From Lachnospiraceae bacterium (GTDB taxonomy: Bacteria > Bacillota > Clostridia > Lachnospirales > Lachnospiraceae), in contig JAAWCJ010000030.1 in assembly GCA_022793195.1 (NCBI GenBank), forward strand, positions 34,207 through 98,206: a stretch of DNA of 64,000 nt. The letters are read 5' to 3'. Each line of letters begins with the position of its first letter. Position 1 is the stretch's first letter. Below the pieces are notes generated by a model, which was not told the DNA's origin, did no database searches, and was given only the letters and a program-made list of their open reading frames with translations. Shown piece by piece: positions 52,837 to 62,227 of the stretch. The translations under genes were made by a program, and so were the position numbers.

Positions 52837-54034
52837 GGCTTCTCTGTTGATTTTAAGGCGCCGCGCGGCGCAGGTGACTGTTTACTTTTCCATGTTCACC
52901 GCAATGTTTATCATCATTGCTTCTTTTTATTCCGATCAGGTGACAACGGATTTTTCTGCTGTCCGTCCTTCTTTCACCGTCATCAACCGGGATCAGGATA
53001 CGCCTCTGACGGACGGTCTTCTGGAGTTTCTCCGGGAACGCGGCACAGAGCAGGTTTTCCCCGATGAAAAGAAGCAGCTTCAGGATGCGACTTTTTATCA
53101 TGCCACGGAATATATCCTGATCATACCGGAAGGTTTTGATGAATCTGTCTGGTCCGGCTCCCCTCTCTCCCTGGAAGCCGTATCCGTGCCGGGAACGGGA
53201 AAAAGCTATTACCTGGACAGCCTGGCAAACCAGTACTGGAACTTTGTAAATGTTTACCACAAAGCGGACCCGTCCCTCGACCGGGCCGCCGTCTCTCAAA
53301 TGGCCCTGGAAGCACTTTCCACGGAAGCTTCCGTGGAAATGGTACGTTTTTCCGAAAGCCAGCCGGTCAGTGAGCTGTATGAGTCTTACAGCCGTGTCCA
53401 GTCTTATATCCTGATGGTGCTGACCCTCCTTTGCGTAAGCAGTATTACCATGTCCTTCCGGCGTCCGGACCTGCACATGCGGAACCTCTGCGCTCCCATT
53501 ACCACCCGCCAGAAAAATCTCGGCCTGTTTCTCTACTGCGCCCTCGTGGGGTTCGCCGTCTGGCTCCTCACCAGCGCCGTGGGATTTTTCGTCTCCCTGC
53601 CGACCCTTCAGGGGACGGACGGGCGGCTGATTGCCCTGCTGTTTTTAAACAGTTTCCTGTATACGCTGACGGCTCTTTCCATCGCCATGTTGCTGAACTA
53701 TTTTATATCCAATCCCAACACCCAGAATGCCATCGCCAACTTCCTGGGTCTGGCTTTAAGTTTCCTGGGAGGAGCCTTTGTCCCCCTGGAATTTTTAAGC
53801 GAAGGGTTGCGGGCCGTATCCCGTTTCACCCCCGTCTACTGGTATTCGGAGGCGGTGTCGGATATTTGCCGCCTGACGGTTTTAAATAAAGAAACAATGG
53901 CTCCTGTCTGGCGCTCCTTTGCCATGGAACTGGCCTTTGCCACCGCTATCCTCTGCCTGGCGCTTGCTGTGGGAAAATCCAAAAATAAGGCGGAGAAGTC
54001 CTTCGGAAGTACGAGGACTGAGATAGAAATGTAA
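52823..54034 (+). CDS. ABC-2 type permease (LnrN-like)
   Basis: 403 residues, same architecture as the preceding permease: an N-terminal helix (VTVYFSMFTAMFIIIASF), an external domain to about residue 195, and six C-terminal helices (YILMVLTLLCVSSITMSF; VGFAVWLLTSAVGFFVSL; LGLALSFLGGAFVPLEFL). Its start overlaps the previous stop by 14 bp with GAGGAGG upstream. The stop codon is the first base triplet of repeat copy C. Confidence 0.9.
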   Translation: MKVFKASLLILRRRAAQVTVYFSMFTAMFIIIASFYSDQVTTDFSAVRPSFTVINRDQDTPLTDGLLEFLRERGTEQVFPDEKKQLQDATFYHATEYILIIPEGFDESVWSGSPLSLEAVSVPGTGKSYYLDSLANQYWNFVNVYHKADPSLDRAAVSQMALEALSTEASVEMVRFSESQPVSELYESYSRVQSYILMVLTLLCVSSITMSFRRPDLHMRNLCAPITTRQKNLGLFLYCALVGFAVWLLTSAVGFFVSLPTLQGTDGRLIALLFLNSFLYTLTALSIAMLLNYFISNPNTQNAIANFLGLALSFLGGAFVPLEFLSEGLRAVSRFTPVYWYSEAVSDICRLTVLNKETMAPVWRSFAMELAFATAILCLALAVGKSKNKAEKSFGSTRTEIEM

Positions 54035-54228
54035 ACAACAACCCAATCCCCCCGGTTGGTCTTGCGGGCGGACGGTAGGAAGGTTTTGCAGAATTTTTCT
54101 GCGCCTAGCGTCGCCGGCACTGCTGACAAGCTTCTATGGAAGCAGCTGCCGACGGCCATAAGCGGCGCGGAAAAATCCAAAAACCGACGTGTCCGACTGC
54201 AAGACCAACCGGGGGATTGGGTTGTTTA
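54032..54228. repeat. Long hairpin element, family 1, copy C (terminator position)
   Basis: About 197 bp. Arms TAAACAAC...ACCCAATCCCCCCGGTTGGTCTTGC and GCAAGACCAACCGGGGGATTGGGTTGTTTA pair nearly throughout. The core GGTTTTGCAGAATTTTTC/GAAAAATCCAAAAACC matches copies A and B by position, with different but complementary bases. The apical AGCTTCTATGGAAGCAGC and GGCCATAAGCGGCG are conserved. It lacks the TGTTGCAAAATAT ends. It lies exactly between two convergent genes and could terminate both. Confidence 0.88.
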
Positions 54229-54242
54229 TTTATTGAGATTTT

Positions 54243-55196
54243 TTAATGAGGTGCGATCTCCCCGCAGGCTCCCGCCAGTTCTTCTAAGAACAGAAGTTTT
54301 CCGGGTATGGTGGGGATATAGCTGGAGGTAATCCAGGGGTTCGGCCCGTAGCGCAGCGTCATCCAGAGGCTCTGGCCCTGCCAGCTCATCCCCCGGCCCA
54401 GGACGCCGTCGCAGCCTCCGATGGCAAAATCGGAGCGGAACATGAGGCCGGGGCCTATGGTGTTGGCGTAGCAGCTCATGGGTATGTAATTTCCATGGAA
54501 AGTCAGATACGCGTTCTGCTCAATGGTCAGGGGATGTAACATGGCCCCCACCCGGTGGGTGTCTTCTTTCCATTCTTTTTCCGAAGGGTAATCTTTGGCG
54601 AAATGGGGATCCCAGAAAGCGATATGGCAGGCCCTTCCCACGCCGTAAACCATCACCTGCCTGGCTCCTTTGGCCCGAAGGGCCTCCATCTGCTCCGCAT
54701 AGCGGGGAAGCTCCTCTTTTGTGGCGAAATGCCGCTGCCCTTCGGGGACTCCATCTTCTCCCAACGGGCCGTAAAACGCGTGTTCCATGGCATACTGGAA
54801 TGTCACCGGATTGTCCGCGGGAAGTGTGTTTCCCTTTTCATCCGCCCACTCATCCATATTGAAACCGTGGACATGTTCGCATGTAATTCCCCATTCTTTT
54901 AAGAAATAAACGGTCCAGCGGTACATTTCCATGGGGCCCACCGGAAGAATCAGGATTAACTCTTTTCCTTCCTCTTTTGCCATACGAATCTGCATGGCGA
55001 TCTCATGTCCAAACTGCACTGCCATGGCATTTAAACCGTCCACAGGGACAGGTTTGAAATCCGGGTGCCAGAAAGACTGCCTCTCACAGACTGTTGCCGG
55101 ATCACTCGTCACACAGTAGGAAAGCCGCTCCAAATCCCATCCTGCAGGATAAAGCTGTTCAAATAATGTCCCTTTAATTGTACTGATCATATTCAT
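54243..55196 (-). CDS. NagB-like (glucosamine-6-phosphate isomerase fold) protein
   Basis: 317 residues from the ATG at 55196, with AGGAGG 11 bp upstream; the other ATG at 55217 overlaps that site. FNMDEWADEKG matches the catalytic Asp-Glu loop of NagB (FNMDEY), and YGVGRACHIAFWDP corresponds to the GIGxDGHIAFNEP loop, with the acidic-glycine pair replaced by Ala-Cys. Longer than NagB (about 250-270). It is last in the second importer operon. An amino-sugar phosphate deaminase/isomerase with altered chemistry is the best guess; a 6-phosphogluconolactonase is less likely. Confidence 0.75.
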   Translation of the reverse strand: MNMISTIKGTLFEQLYPAGWDLERLSYCVTSDPATVCERQSFWHPDFKPVPVDGLNAMAVQFGHEIAMQIRMAKEEGKELILILPVGPMEMYRWTVYFLKEWGITCEHVHGFNMDEWADEKGNTLPADNPVTFQYAMEHAFYGPLGEDGVPEGQRHFATKEELPRYAEQMEALRAKGARQVMVYGVGRACHIAFWDPHFAKDYPSEKEWKEDTHRVGAMLHPLTIEQNAYLTFHGNYIPMSCYANTIGPGLMFRSDFAIGGCDGVLGRGMSWQGQSLWMTLRYGPNPWITSSYIPTIPGKLLFLEELAGACGEIAPH

Positions 55197-55221
55197 GTTT
55201 GTCTCGTCCTCCTGCATTTAT

Positions 55222-56244
55222 TTACTCAAGGTTCCCGGAATTTTTATGGATTTCAAGCCACTTGTCCACATTTTCTGCTGTGATCAGTTCCGTATCGACC
55301 ACCACATCTTCCTGTGTTCCGCCTTCCAGGGTCTGAATCGCCATATTGAGGGCCGCCTTTGCCTGTTCCGGCGCGTTCTGTGCCACAGAGCAGGTGGTCA
55401 GTCCCGATTTCACGGCTTCGCAGCCTTCGGGAAGCCCGTCGATGCCGCCCAGGAAACTGAACTCCTCCAGACGCTTGGCGTTTTCAATGGCTTTTACCGC
55501 ACCTAAAAGCATCACATCATCGTGGGACAGTACTCCGTCGATTTTGTCATAGGCCGTCAACCAGTCGTCCATGTAGTTCATGGCCTTATCTCTTTCCCAG
55601 TTGGCATTCTGTACCACTAAAATATTGATGTCGTCCCGTTTCGCCAACGCTTCTTCGATTCCTGCCGTCCTCTCAACCACTGCCGTCAACCCTGCCTGAC
55701 CTTCAATCAGCACCACATTGGCATTTTCAGGAAGGACTTCTGCTGCCTTTTCTCCCAATAGCCGTCCCATATCTCTCTCACTGGAAAGAATGGAGGTACT
55801 GTTTCCATCATCCACCTTTTCGCTAAGGGTAATGACGATAATTCCCTGCTCATATGCCTGTTTGATGGTGGGAATCAAAGACTCAATGTCATTGGGCTGG
55901 ACAAAGATCACATCCACACCTTTGGAAATAAAGGTTTCCATACCGGAAATCAGCTTTGCATTGTCCCCTGCTCCGTCAATCACTTCCACATCAAATCTGT
56001 CACTGAATTCTCCCTCACACGCAGCCACCAGCTCATTGGCCTGCCATGCCGTAAACTGGTCTGTCTGGTTTTTCGCCACCAGCCCGGCTTTATACTTTTT
56101 CGCTCCGCCATCTTCCTTAGCTGCCGCTGTTTCTTTCGCTTTTGTTTCCTGTGCCTTCGTCTCTTTTGCTTCTTTGCCTCCTCCACAGGCCGCCAGTGAA
56201 AACATCATAACTGCTGCCAACAATACTGCCAATACCTTCTTCAT
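55222..56244 (-). CDS. Sugar-type ABC substrate-binding lipoprotein (second system)
   Basis: 340 residues. Lipoprotein signal peptide ending FSLAACGG (Cys20). A Lys/Glu/Thr/Ala linker (residues 24-46) follows. The RbsB-like fold starts near YKAGLVAKNQTDQFTAW. Binding-site-like segments are GVDVIFVQPNDIESLIP and GIIVITLSEKVDDG. AAAGGATGG precedes the ATG. Located between the RbsC-like permease gene and the NagB-like gene. Confidence 0.9.
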   Translation of the reverse strand: MKKVLAVLLAAVMMFSLAACGGGKEAKETKAQETKAKETAAAKEDGGAKKYKAGLVAKNQTDQFTAWQANELVAACEGEFSDRFDVEVIDGAGDNAKLISGMETFISKGVDVIFVQPNDIESLIPTIKQAYEQGIIVITLSEKVDDGNSTSILSSERDMGRLLGEKAAEVLPENANVVLIEGQAGLTAVVERTAGIEEALAKRDDINILVVQNANWERDKAMNYMDDWLTAYDKIDGVLSHDDVMLLGAVKAIENAKRLEEFSFLGGIDGLPEGCEAVKSGLTTCSVAQNAPEQAKAALNMAIQTLEGGTQEDVVVDTELITAENVDKWLEIHKNSGNLE

Positions 56245-56264
56245 ACACGTTCCATCCTTTCTTT

Positions 56265-57206
56265 TTATTCTTTTCTCTTTGCCATATCAATACCGACAGC
56301 CAGCATAATCACGATTCCTTTTACAATGGACTGCCAGTAGGACTGCACATTCATCAGGTTCATCATGTTGTTTAACAGGGCAATGATCAGACAGCCGATC
56401 ACGGTTCCTCCCATGGAACCGATTCCGCCGGAAAAAGACGTGCCGCCAATGATTGCGCCGATAATTGCATCGAACTCATAATTCAGGCCAACCGAAGGTA
56501 AACCGCTGTTGATTCTGGAACATAAAACTACCCCTGCAAACCCGGAAAATCCTCCCAAAATCAAATAGGCTGTCAGCTTAATCCGCTTCGTATTGATACC
56601 GGAGGCTATAGCCGCATATTCATTGCCGCCCACCGCATATAGATATCTTCCAAATTTTGTATGTTTTAAGATCACATAGCTGACCACCGTGATAACCACC
56701 ATAAAAACAATGGGTGCCTTGATGCCCAGGATGCTTCCCTGTCCGAAAAATGCGAAATCACCGATGTTATAAATGGTTTTTCCATCCGTATACACATAGG
56801 CGGCGCCTCTGGCAATATTCATAACCGCCAGCGTTGCAATAAACGGAGGGATACGGAACCTGGATACGGCGATTCCATTGACCAGGCCGCACAAGACGCC
56901 CAGCAAAATGGAGACTATCATACCGACGAAGGCATTTCCCGTCTGGATGGTCACGCCGATTCCCACGCATCCGGCCACCGCCATAACGGCGCCCGGCGAC
57001 AGGTCCGTCATCCCTGCAATGATCACCATGGTTTCCCCACAGGCAATGATCAAAATCGGGCTGACCTGCACCAGAATATTAATCAAGTTGCTAAGCTTGA
57101 TAAAATTTTCCGACATAAAGATTGATGCCACAAACATGACCAGAAACACCACATAAATGGCGTATTTTCCCAAAATACTTTTGATATTTATCTGTTTTTC
57201 TTTCAT
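56265..57206 (-). CDS. ABC importer permease, RbsC family (second system)
   Basis: 313 residues, CUT2 type, with about eight to ten helices. IIACGETMVIIAGMTDLSPGAV near residue 55 and AIIGGTSFSGGIGSMGGT near 240 are the RbsC signatures. Only one permease in this system, so the channel is probably a homodimer. GGAGGGATAGGTAGG precedes the ATG. Six bases after the ATPase stop. Confidence 0.92.
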   Translation of the reverse strand: MKEKQINIKSILGKYAIYVVFLVMFVASIFMSENFIKLSNLINILVQVSPILIIACGETMVIIAGMTDLSPGAVMAVAGCVGIGVTIQTGNAFVGMIVSILLGVLCGLVNGIAVSRFRIPPFIATLAVMNIARGAAYVYTDGKTIYNIGDFAFFGQGSILGIKAPIVFMVVITVVSYVILKHTKFGRYLYAVGGNEYAAIASGINTKRIKLTAYLILGGFSGFAGVVLCSRINSGLPSVGLNYEFDAIIGAIIGGTSFSGGIGSMGGTVIGCLIIALLNNMMNLMNVQSYWQSIVKGIVIMLAVGIDMAKRKE

Positions 57207-57211
57207 CCTAC

Positions 57212-58729
57212 CTATCCCTCCTGATGATTTGCCGTGGCATAGCTCATGATTTTCACCTGGGTGGCTTCTTCTCTGGAAAGTTCCCCTGTGATCTTTCCTT
57301 CACTCATCACATAAATCCTGTCCGACATACCCAAAAGCTCCGGTAAATCTGAAGATATCATGATGATCGACATGCCTTCTGCCGCAAATTCGCACATCTG
57401 CCTGTAGATTTCATATTTCGCCCCCACATCGATGCCGCGGGTCGGCTCATCCAAGATAAATACCTTCGGGTTTGCCGCAATCCATTTTCCAATGACGATT
57501 TTCTGCTGGTTCCCTCCTGAGAGGGAGGCCGCCGCCGTGTCCAGCCCCGGCGTTTTAATATTCAGTTTTTTCACCATCTCCATGGCTGTCTTTTTCTCCG
57601 CCCGGTGGTTTAAAAAAGGAGTTTTGCTGAAGCGGTCATAGTTGGGCAAAGAAAGATTTTCCTGTACACTCCGTTTCGTCACCAGCCCGAATTTCCTTCT
57701 GTCCTCGGAGACCATCATGATTCCTTGTTCTACGGCATCGGCAGGTTTTTTGATGGAAATTTTCTTCCCTTCCATATAAATTTCCCCGGACTCCAAGGCA
57801 TCCATTCCGAAAACCGCTCTGGCCGTCTCTGTCCTCCCGGCTCCCACCAGCCCGGCAAACCCCAGGATTTCTCCTTTTTTTACATAAAAGCTTACATCTT
57901 TCACCTTTTCATTCTGGAGGTGTTCCGCCCGGAGCACTTCCTCCCCGATCTGCACTTTTACTTTCGGATAGGTGTTTTCAATGGCCCGGCCCACCATCTC
58001 GGCAATGATTTCATTTCTCGTGATCTCATTGACTTCGGCCGTACGTATCACCTGGCCGTCCCTCATAATCGTAAGGCGGTCGCAGATCTCATCCAGTTCC
58101 TCAAGGCGGTGTGAGATGTAAATGATCGTAGCCCCCTGGGCCTTGAGCTCCCGGATCTTCGCAAACAGCCGCTCCGTCTCCGATTCACTGAGAGATGAAG
58201 TGGGTTCATCCATCACAATGATTTTTGAGTTGAAGTACACAGTCTTGATGATTTCGATCATCTGCTGCTCCCCTACGGACATTTCCTTCATCTTCAGTTG
58301 GGGACTGTAGGAAAGTCCCTGTTTTTTAAGGAATTCCCCGGCCATTTTATTGAGGGCTTTGTGATCAATGAGTCCCAGCCTGTTTTTTGGCTCCTTCCCA
58401 AGGAAAATGTTTTCGGCAATGGTGAGCTCCCCCACCACGTTCAGCTCCTGGTGTACCATTCCGATTCCAAGGTGCCCTGCATGGATGGAATCCTTAATCT
58501 GGATTTCTTTTCCTTCCAGATACAGCTTCCCGCTGTCGGCATGGTACAGCCCGTTTAAAATTTTCATCAGGGTGGATTTGCCAGCCCCGTTTTCCCCCAC
58601 CAGTGCATGCACTGTCCCCTTTTCCACAGAAAAGGAAACATGGTCCAATGCTTTCACGCCTGGAAAGGATTTTGTGATTTCAGAAAATTCCAGTATAACC
58701 TCCTGTTCTCCTCTGTTTCCTTTCGTCAT
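57212..58729 (-). CDS. ABC importer ATPase, tandem RbsA type (second system)
   Basis: 505 residues from the ATG at 58729 (GGAGGG 5 bp upstream). Domain 1: Walker A GENGAGKST, signature MSVGEQQMIEI, Walker B IIVMDEPTSSLSE. Domain 2: degenerate Walker A GLVGAGRTE, signature LSGGNQQK and VFILDEPTRGIDVG. First gene of the operon (ATPase, permease, binding protein, NagB-like). Likely repressed by the divergent ROK protein. Confidence 0.93.
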   Translation of the reverse strand: MTKGNRGEQEVILEFSEITKSFPGVKALDHVSFSVEKGTVHALVGENGAGKSTLMKILNGLYHADSGKLYLEGKEIQIKDSIHAGHLGIGMVHQELNVVGELTIAENIFLGKEPKNRLGLIDHKALNKMAGEFLKKQGLSYSPQLKMKEMSVGEQQMIEIIKTVYFNSKIIVMDEPTSSLSESETERLFAKIRELKAQGATIIYISHRLEELDEICDRLTIMRDGQVIRTAEVNEITRNEIIAEMVGRAIENTYPKVKVQIGEEVLRAEHLQNEKVKDVSFYVKKGEILGFAGLVGAGRTETARAVFGMDALESGEIYMEGKKISIKKPADAVEQGIMMVSEDRRKFGLVTKRSVQENLSLPNYDRFSKTPFLNHRAEKKTAMEMVKKLNIKTPGLDTAAASLSGGNQQKIVIGKWIAANPKVFILDEPTRGIDVGAKYEIYRQMCEFAAEGMSIIMISSDLPELLGMSDRIYVMSEGKITGELSREEATQVKIMSYATANHQEG

Positions 58730-58747
58730 TCTTTCCCTCCTCACCAT

Positions 58748-58961
58748 AAAACTGTTTTATCCTGCCGGAATTTTTTCTATTCTCTGCATTTTTTGCTATT
58801 CGGAAATTCCGTCTCCCTATAATTTATTTATTCATTTAATTAATTAATATCAGATCGCATTGATTTTGTCAAGAGTTTTCCTTGTTTTTTCTAAAAAATC
58901 TCTTTTCATTTCTCTTATTATGGCTTATAATATCTTTATTTGATAAAAAAATATTTGGGAA
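58748..58961. other. Divergent AT-rich control region, importer/ROK
   Basis: Contains TTATTTATTCATTTAATTAATTAATATC and TTGTCAAGAG. No convincing dyad or hexamer pair could be set with confidence, but promoters for both directions must lie here. Confidence 0.4.
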
Positions 58962-58973
58962 ATGGAGATTATT

Positions 58974-60182
58974 ATGCCCCACGGTTACAACAGCAGTACC
59001 ATACAAAGAATTAACCTGAAGCTTATTTTTAATTTAATCCGAAAACAGCAAGCCCATACAAGAGTGGAACTGGCAAAAAAAACCGGCCTCAGTGCCGCCA
59101 CTGTCTCCAATATTGTAAACAGCCTCATCCACATCGGCCTTCTCTATGAATATCCCATGGCCACAAACGGCGTCGGCCGCCGTTCCATCGGGTTAAAGAT
59201 CAATTATGACCGTTTCCACATTATCCATCTCAGGATTACCGTCTCCAGCATTTTTCTGGGACGTTATAATCTGCAGGAGGTTCAGCAGAAATATAAGGTC
59301 ATCTCTTATACGGATTCCACAAGCCGTCATGATTTGCTACGGGAATTAAAAGATGCCGTCGGGCAGGAGCTTTCGTCCCGGCTGGAGCCGCCGATTCTGG
59401 GCATCGGGATCTCCCTTCCCGAGCCTTATGACAAAGGAAGTAGTTTTGATTTGATCGGAGAGTTGGTAAATTGGGAAGGTATCGATATTTGCCATGAGAT
59501 ACAGACGGAATTCCACATTCCGGTTTATGCAGAAAACGACGCCAATATCGGCGCCCTCTATGAGTGGTGGAAAGACAGTTCCATCACGGACAAAGACACC
59601 CTGGTCTATATCACAACTGCTGAAGGAACCGGAGCCGGTATCGTCTCTGCCGGCATGCTGCTTCGCGGCCGCCAGGGCGTGGCAGGGGAGATCGGCCACA
59701 TGTCCGTGGATTTTAACGGCCCCCTTTGTAAATGTGGAAACCGGGGCTGCCTGGAGCTCTATACTTCCACCCTGGTAATGACAAAGAAAGCCAGGGAAGA
59801 GGCCGCAAAAGGCGCGGACACCTGCCTCTCCCCCGACTGTTCAAAGAAGGAATTCTTCCGGGCTGTATTGGATGGCGACCCTTTAGCCCGTTCCATTTTT
59901 GACTCCGCCATGCAGTATATGGGCACCGGTATTATCAATATTATTTATCTTTACAATCCCAGCATCATCGTATTTGGCGATGAAATGGTTTCTTATGGCG
60001 TCGGGGACCTGCTTTTAACTCTGGTCCGCCGGTTTGTGGCCGAGCGGGTGACTCCGCAGATTTCCGAAAAAGTCACCATGCGCCTCAGCACCGTAAATCA
60101 TGATCCCGCCTTCCTTGGCGCCGGGGTCCTGGTCCTCAATAATATCAGCGATATTCTGTTTGACCAGAATTTGTTTTTATAG
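58974..60182 (+). CDS. ROK family transcriptional repressor (NagC/XylR-like)
   Basis: 402 residues from the ATG at 58974 (GGAG 6 bp upstream). N-terminal winged helix: RVELAKKTGLSAATVSNIVNSLIHIGLL. ROK domain with the sugar/phosphate loop TTAEGTGAGIVSAGMLLRG and the zinc motif CKCGNRGCLE. Divergent from the second importer operon across 245 bp of AT-rich DNA. It probably binds there and is released by a sugar or sugar phosphate. Confidence 0.9.
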   Translation: MPHGYNSSTIQRINLKLIFNLIRKQQAHTRVELAKKTGLSAATVSNIVNSLIHIGLLYEYPMATNGVGRRSIGLKINYDRFHIIHLRITVSSIFLGRYNLQEVQQKYKVISYTDSTSRHDLLRELKDAVGQELSSRLEPPILGIGISLPEPYDKGSSFDLIGELVNWEGIDICHEIQTEFHIPVYAENDANIGALYEWWKDSSITDKDTLVYITTAEGTGAGIVSAGMLLRGRQGVAGEIGHMSVDFNGPLCKCGNRGCLELYTSTLVMTKKAREEAAKGADTCLSPDCSKKEFFRAVLDGDPLARSIFDSAMQYMGTGIINIIYLYNPSIIVFGDEMVSYGVGDLLLTLVRRFVAERVTPQISEKVTMRLSTVNHDPAFLGAGVLVLNNISDILFDQNLFL

Positions 60183-60271
60183 AATTGGTTATTTTTTATA
60201 TTTTTTTCTTTTTTCGTAGGTTTTTTTGTTTATTTTGCTACAAAGCCTTGCTTTTCTTGTCAAAAACCGTT

Positions 60272-60310
60272 ATGGTATAAGTGTATCTCGCAGAAATACA
60301 TTTATACCAT
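60272..60310. promoter_or_regulatory. Large dyad over the symporter/serine dehydratase promoter
   Basis: ATGGTATAAGTGTAT (60272-60286) pairs with ATACATTTATACCAT (60296-60310), 14 of 15 positions, 9 bp apart. TATAAG in the left arm can serve as the -10. As an operator it would block initiation; as RNA it forms an AT-rich hairpin followed by TTTTGTTTTT, which could also end transcription early. Confidence 0.65.
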
Positions 60311-60342
60311 TTTTGTTTTTATGTCACGGAGGGGAATGTATC

Positions 60343-61545
60343 ATGAAAAAGAAAAAACTGGGCCTTGTGCCAAAACTCATCATTGCCATTATTCTCGGTA
60401 TTTTATTTGGATCTTTCCTGCCGGAAAGTATCTGCCGCGTCGTCGTCACCGCTTCCGGTTTGTTCAGTACCTTTTTAAAATTCGTGATTCCGTTAATGAT
60501 TGTCGCTTACGTGACCATGGGTATCGCAGATTTAAGCCAGGGAGCCGGGAAGCTTCTGCTGATCACCGTCTGTCTCGCCTATGGTTCCACACTGATTGCC
60601 GGAACCTGCTCCTATCTGGTGGCCAGCGGGTTGTTCCCCAGTTTTATGAGCCCGGAAGCCATGGAGCAGATTGCCGCGACCGCGGATAATTCCCTGGCGA
60701 CGTATTTCAGTATTAACCTTGCTCCCATTCTGGACACTCTGTCGGCCGTAGCCCTCGCGTTCGTCCTGGGACTGTGCCTGTCCACCATGAGAGGGAAAAA
60801 GGAAATCGGCAACAGCCTCTACAACGGCATGAAAGATTTCTCCAGTATTATTGATAAAGTGCTTCACACCGTTATTATTCCGCTGCTGCCGCTCTATATC
60901 TGCGGAACCTTCACGGATATGACTAAATCCGGCAAAACTTTTGCGATTTTAAGTATTCTGTGGAAAGTATTCCTGGTGGTCATCATCATGCATCTGGTTT
61001 ATATCGTGATTCAGTTTATCGTAGCCGGAACCATCAGCAAGAAAAATCCTCTCACCCTCATCAAAAACCAGATTCCCGGTTATACTACGGCATTGGGGAC
61101 CCAGTCTTCCGCAGCCACCATCCCGGTCAACCTGGAATGTGCAAAAAACGACGGAATCACAGAGCAGATCCGCAATTTCGTGGTGCCTCTTTGCGCCAAT
61201 ATCCATATGGCAGGTTCCATGATCACAATCACAGCTTGTGCAACAGCTGTCTGTCTCATGAATCAGCTTCCCATCAGTATTACTACGGTAATTCCGTTTA
61301 TCATGACTCTGGGCATCGCCATGGTGGCTTCTCCCGGAGCTCCCGGCGGCTCCATCATGACGGCTTTACCGTTCCTGTACATGATTTTCGGCGCGGAAGC
61401 AGGCAATCCCGACGGCCCCATCTGCGCCATCATGGTGGCTCTCTACATTACCCAGGATTCCTTCGGAACCGCATGTAATGTATCTGGTGACAATGCTATC
61501 GGCGTCATTGTAAACACAATTTACGAAAAATGGATTAAAAAATAA
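60343..61545 (+). CDS. DAACS-type amino acid/dicarboxylate symporter
   Basis: 400 residues from the ATG at 60343 (GGAGGGG 8 bp upstream); the 39 preceding residues in the track lie in the control region. Dicarboxylate/amino acid:cation symporter fold: FLKFVIPLMIVAYVTMGIADL near residue 45, TTALGTQSSAATIPVNLE near 250 (hairpin HP1-like), HMAGSMITITACATAV and GIAMVASPGAPGGSIMTALPF near 340 (HP2-like). Being the first gene of a serine dehydratase operon, L-serine (or threonine) import is the most likely role. Confidence 0.88.
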   Translation: MKKKKLGLVPKLIIAIILGILFGSFLPESICRVVVTASGLFSTFLKFVIPLMIVAYVTMGIADLSQGAGKLLLITVCLAYGSTLIAGTCSYLVASGLFPSFMSPEAMEQIAATADNSLATYFSINLAPILDTLSAVALAFVLGLCLSTMRGKKEIGNSLYNGMKDFSSIIDKVLHTVIIPLLPLYICGTFTDMTKSGKTFAILSILWKVFLVVIIMHLVYIVIQFIVAGTISKKNPLTLIKNQIPGYTTALGTQSSAATIPVNLECAKNDGITEQIRNFVVPLCANIHMAGSMITITACATAVCLMNQLPISITTVIPFIMTLGIAMVASPGAPGGSIMTALPFLYMIFGAEAGNPDGPICAIMVALYITQDSFGTACNVSGDNAIGVIVNTIYEKWIKK

Positions 61546-61562
61546 AAACAGGGGATGGTTCT

Positions 61563-62222
61563 ATGAATGTATTTGACATTATCGGTCCGATTATGATCGG
61601 GCCTTCCAGCTCCCATACGGCAGGGGCGGTACGCCTGGGCCGCGTGGCATGGAAAATACTGGAGGAAAAACCGGTGCAGGCAGATATCAGTTTGTCCGGC
61701 TCCTTCGCCCAGACCTATAAGGGACACGGCACAGATAAGGCCCTGATTGCCGGCATTATGGGAATGCACTCCGACGACGAACGGATCCGCCGCTCGTTGG
61801 CCCTTGCCGACCAGGAGGGACTTGTCTACTCTTTTACAGCCCAGGATATCCAGGACGCCCATCCCAACACGGCCAGAATCCACTTAAAAGGGGAAAACGG
61901 CGCTGAATGTACGGTCCAGGGGGCCAGTATCGGAGGCGGAAATATCCTGGTATCGGAGATCAATGGAATGGAAGTCTCCTTCACCGGGCAGTACAACACC
62001 TTGATGGTGCTCCATTATGACAAACCGGGCACCATCGCGGCAGTGACAAATTTCATGGCTTATTCAGGGACAAATATCGGAAACTTCCGCCTCTCCCGCC
62101 CCAAAAAGGGCGGGGAGGCAGTCATGACCATAGAAGTGGACGGAGGCGTGGAAGAAAGCTTGATCCAGAGCCTGCGCATCCTTCCCAACGTCATCAATGT
62201 CATCCTGATTCGCGCCATTTGA
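61563..62222 (+). CDS. sdaAB: L-serine dehydratase, beta subunit
   Basis: 219 residues. Begins DIIGPIMIGPSSSHTAGAVRLGRVA, the beta-domain hallmark (SSSHTAG). An ACT-like regulatory domain forms the last 75 residues (LMVLHYDKPGTIAAVTNFMAYSGTNIGNF). Together with SdaAA it forms the iron-sulfur enzyme that deaminates L-serine to pyruvate and ammonia. Lies 17 bp after the symporter gene. Confidence 0.94.
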   Translation: MNVFDIIGPIMIGPSSSHTAGAVRLGRVAWKILEEKPVQADISLSGSFAQTYKGHGTDKALIAGIMGMHSDDERIRRSLALADQEGLVYSFTAQDIQDAHPNTARIHLKGENGAECTVQGASIGGGNILVSEINGMEVSFTGQYNTLMVLHYDKPGTIAAVTNFMAYSGTNIGNFRLSRPKKGGEAVMTIEVDGGVEESLIQSLRILPNVINVILIRAI

Positions 62223-62227
62223 CAGAA

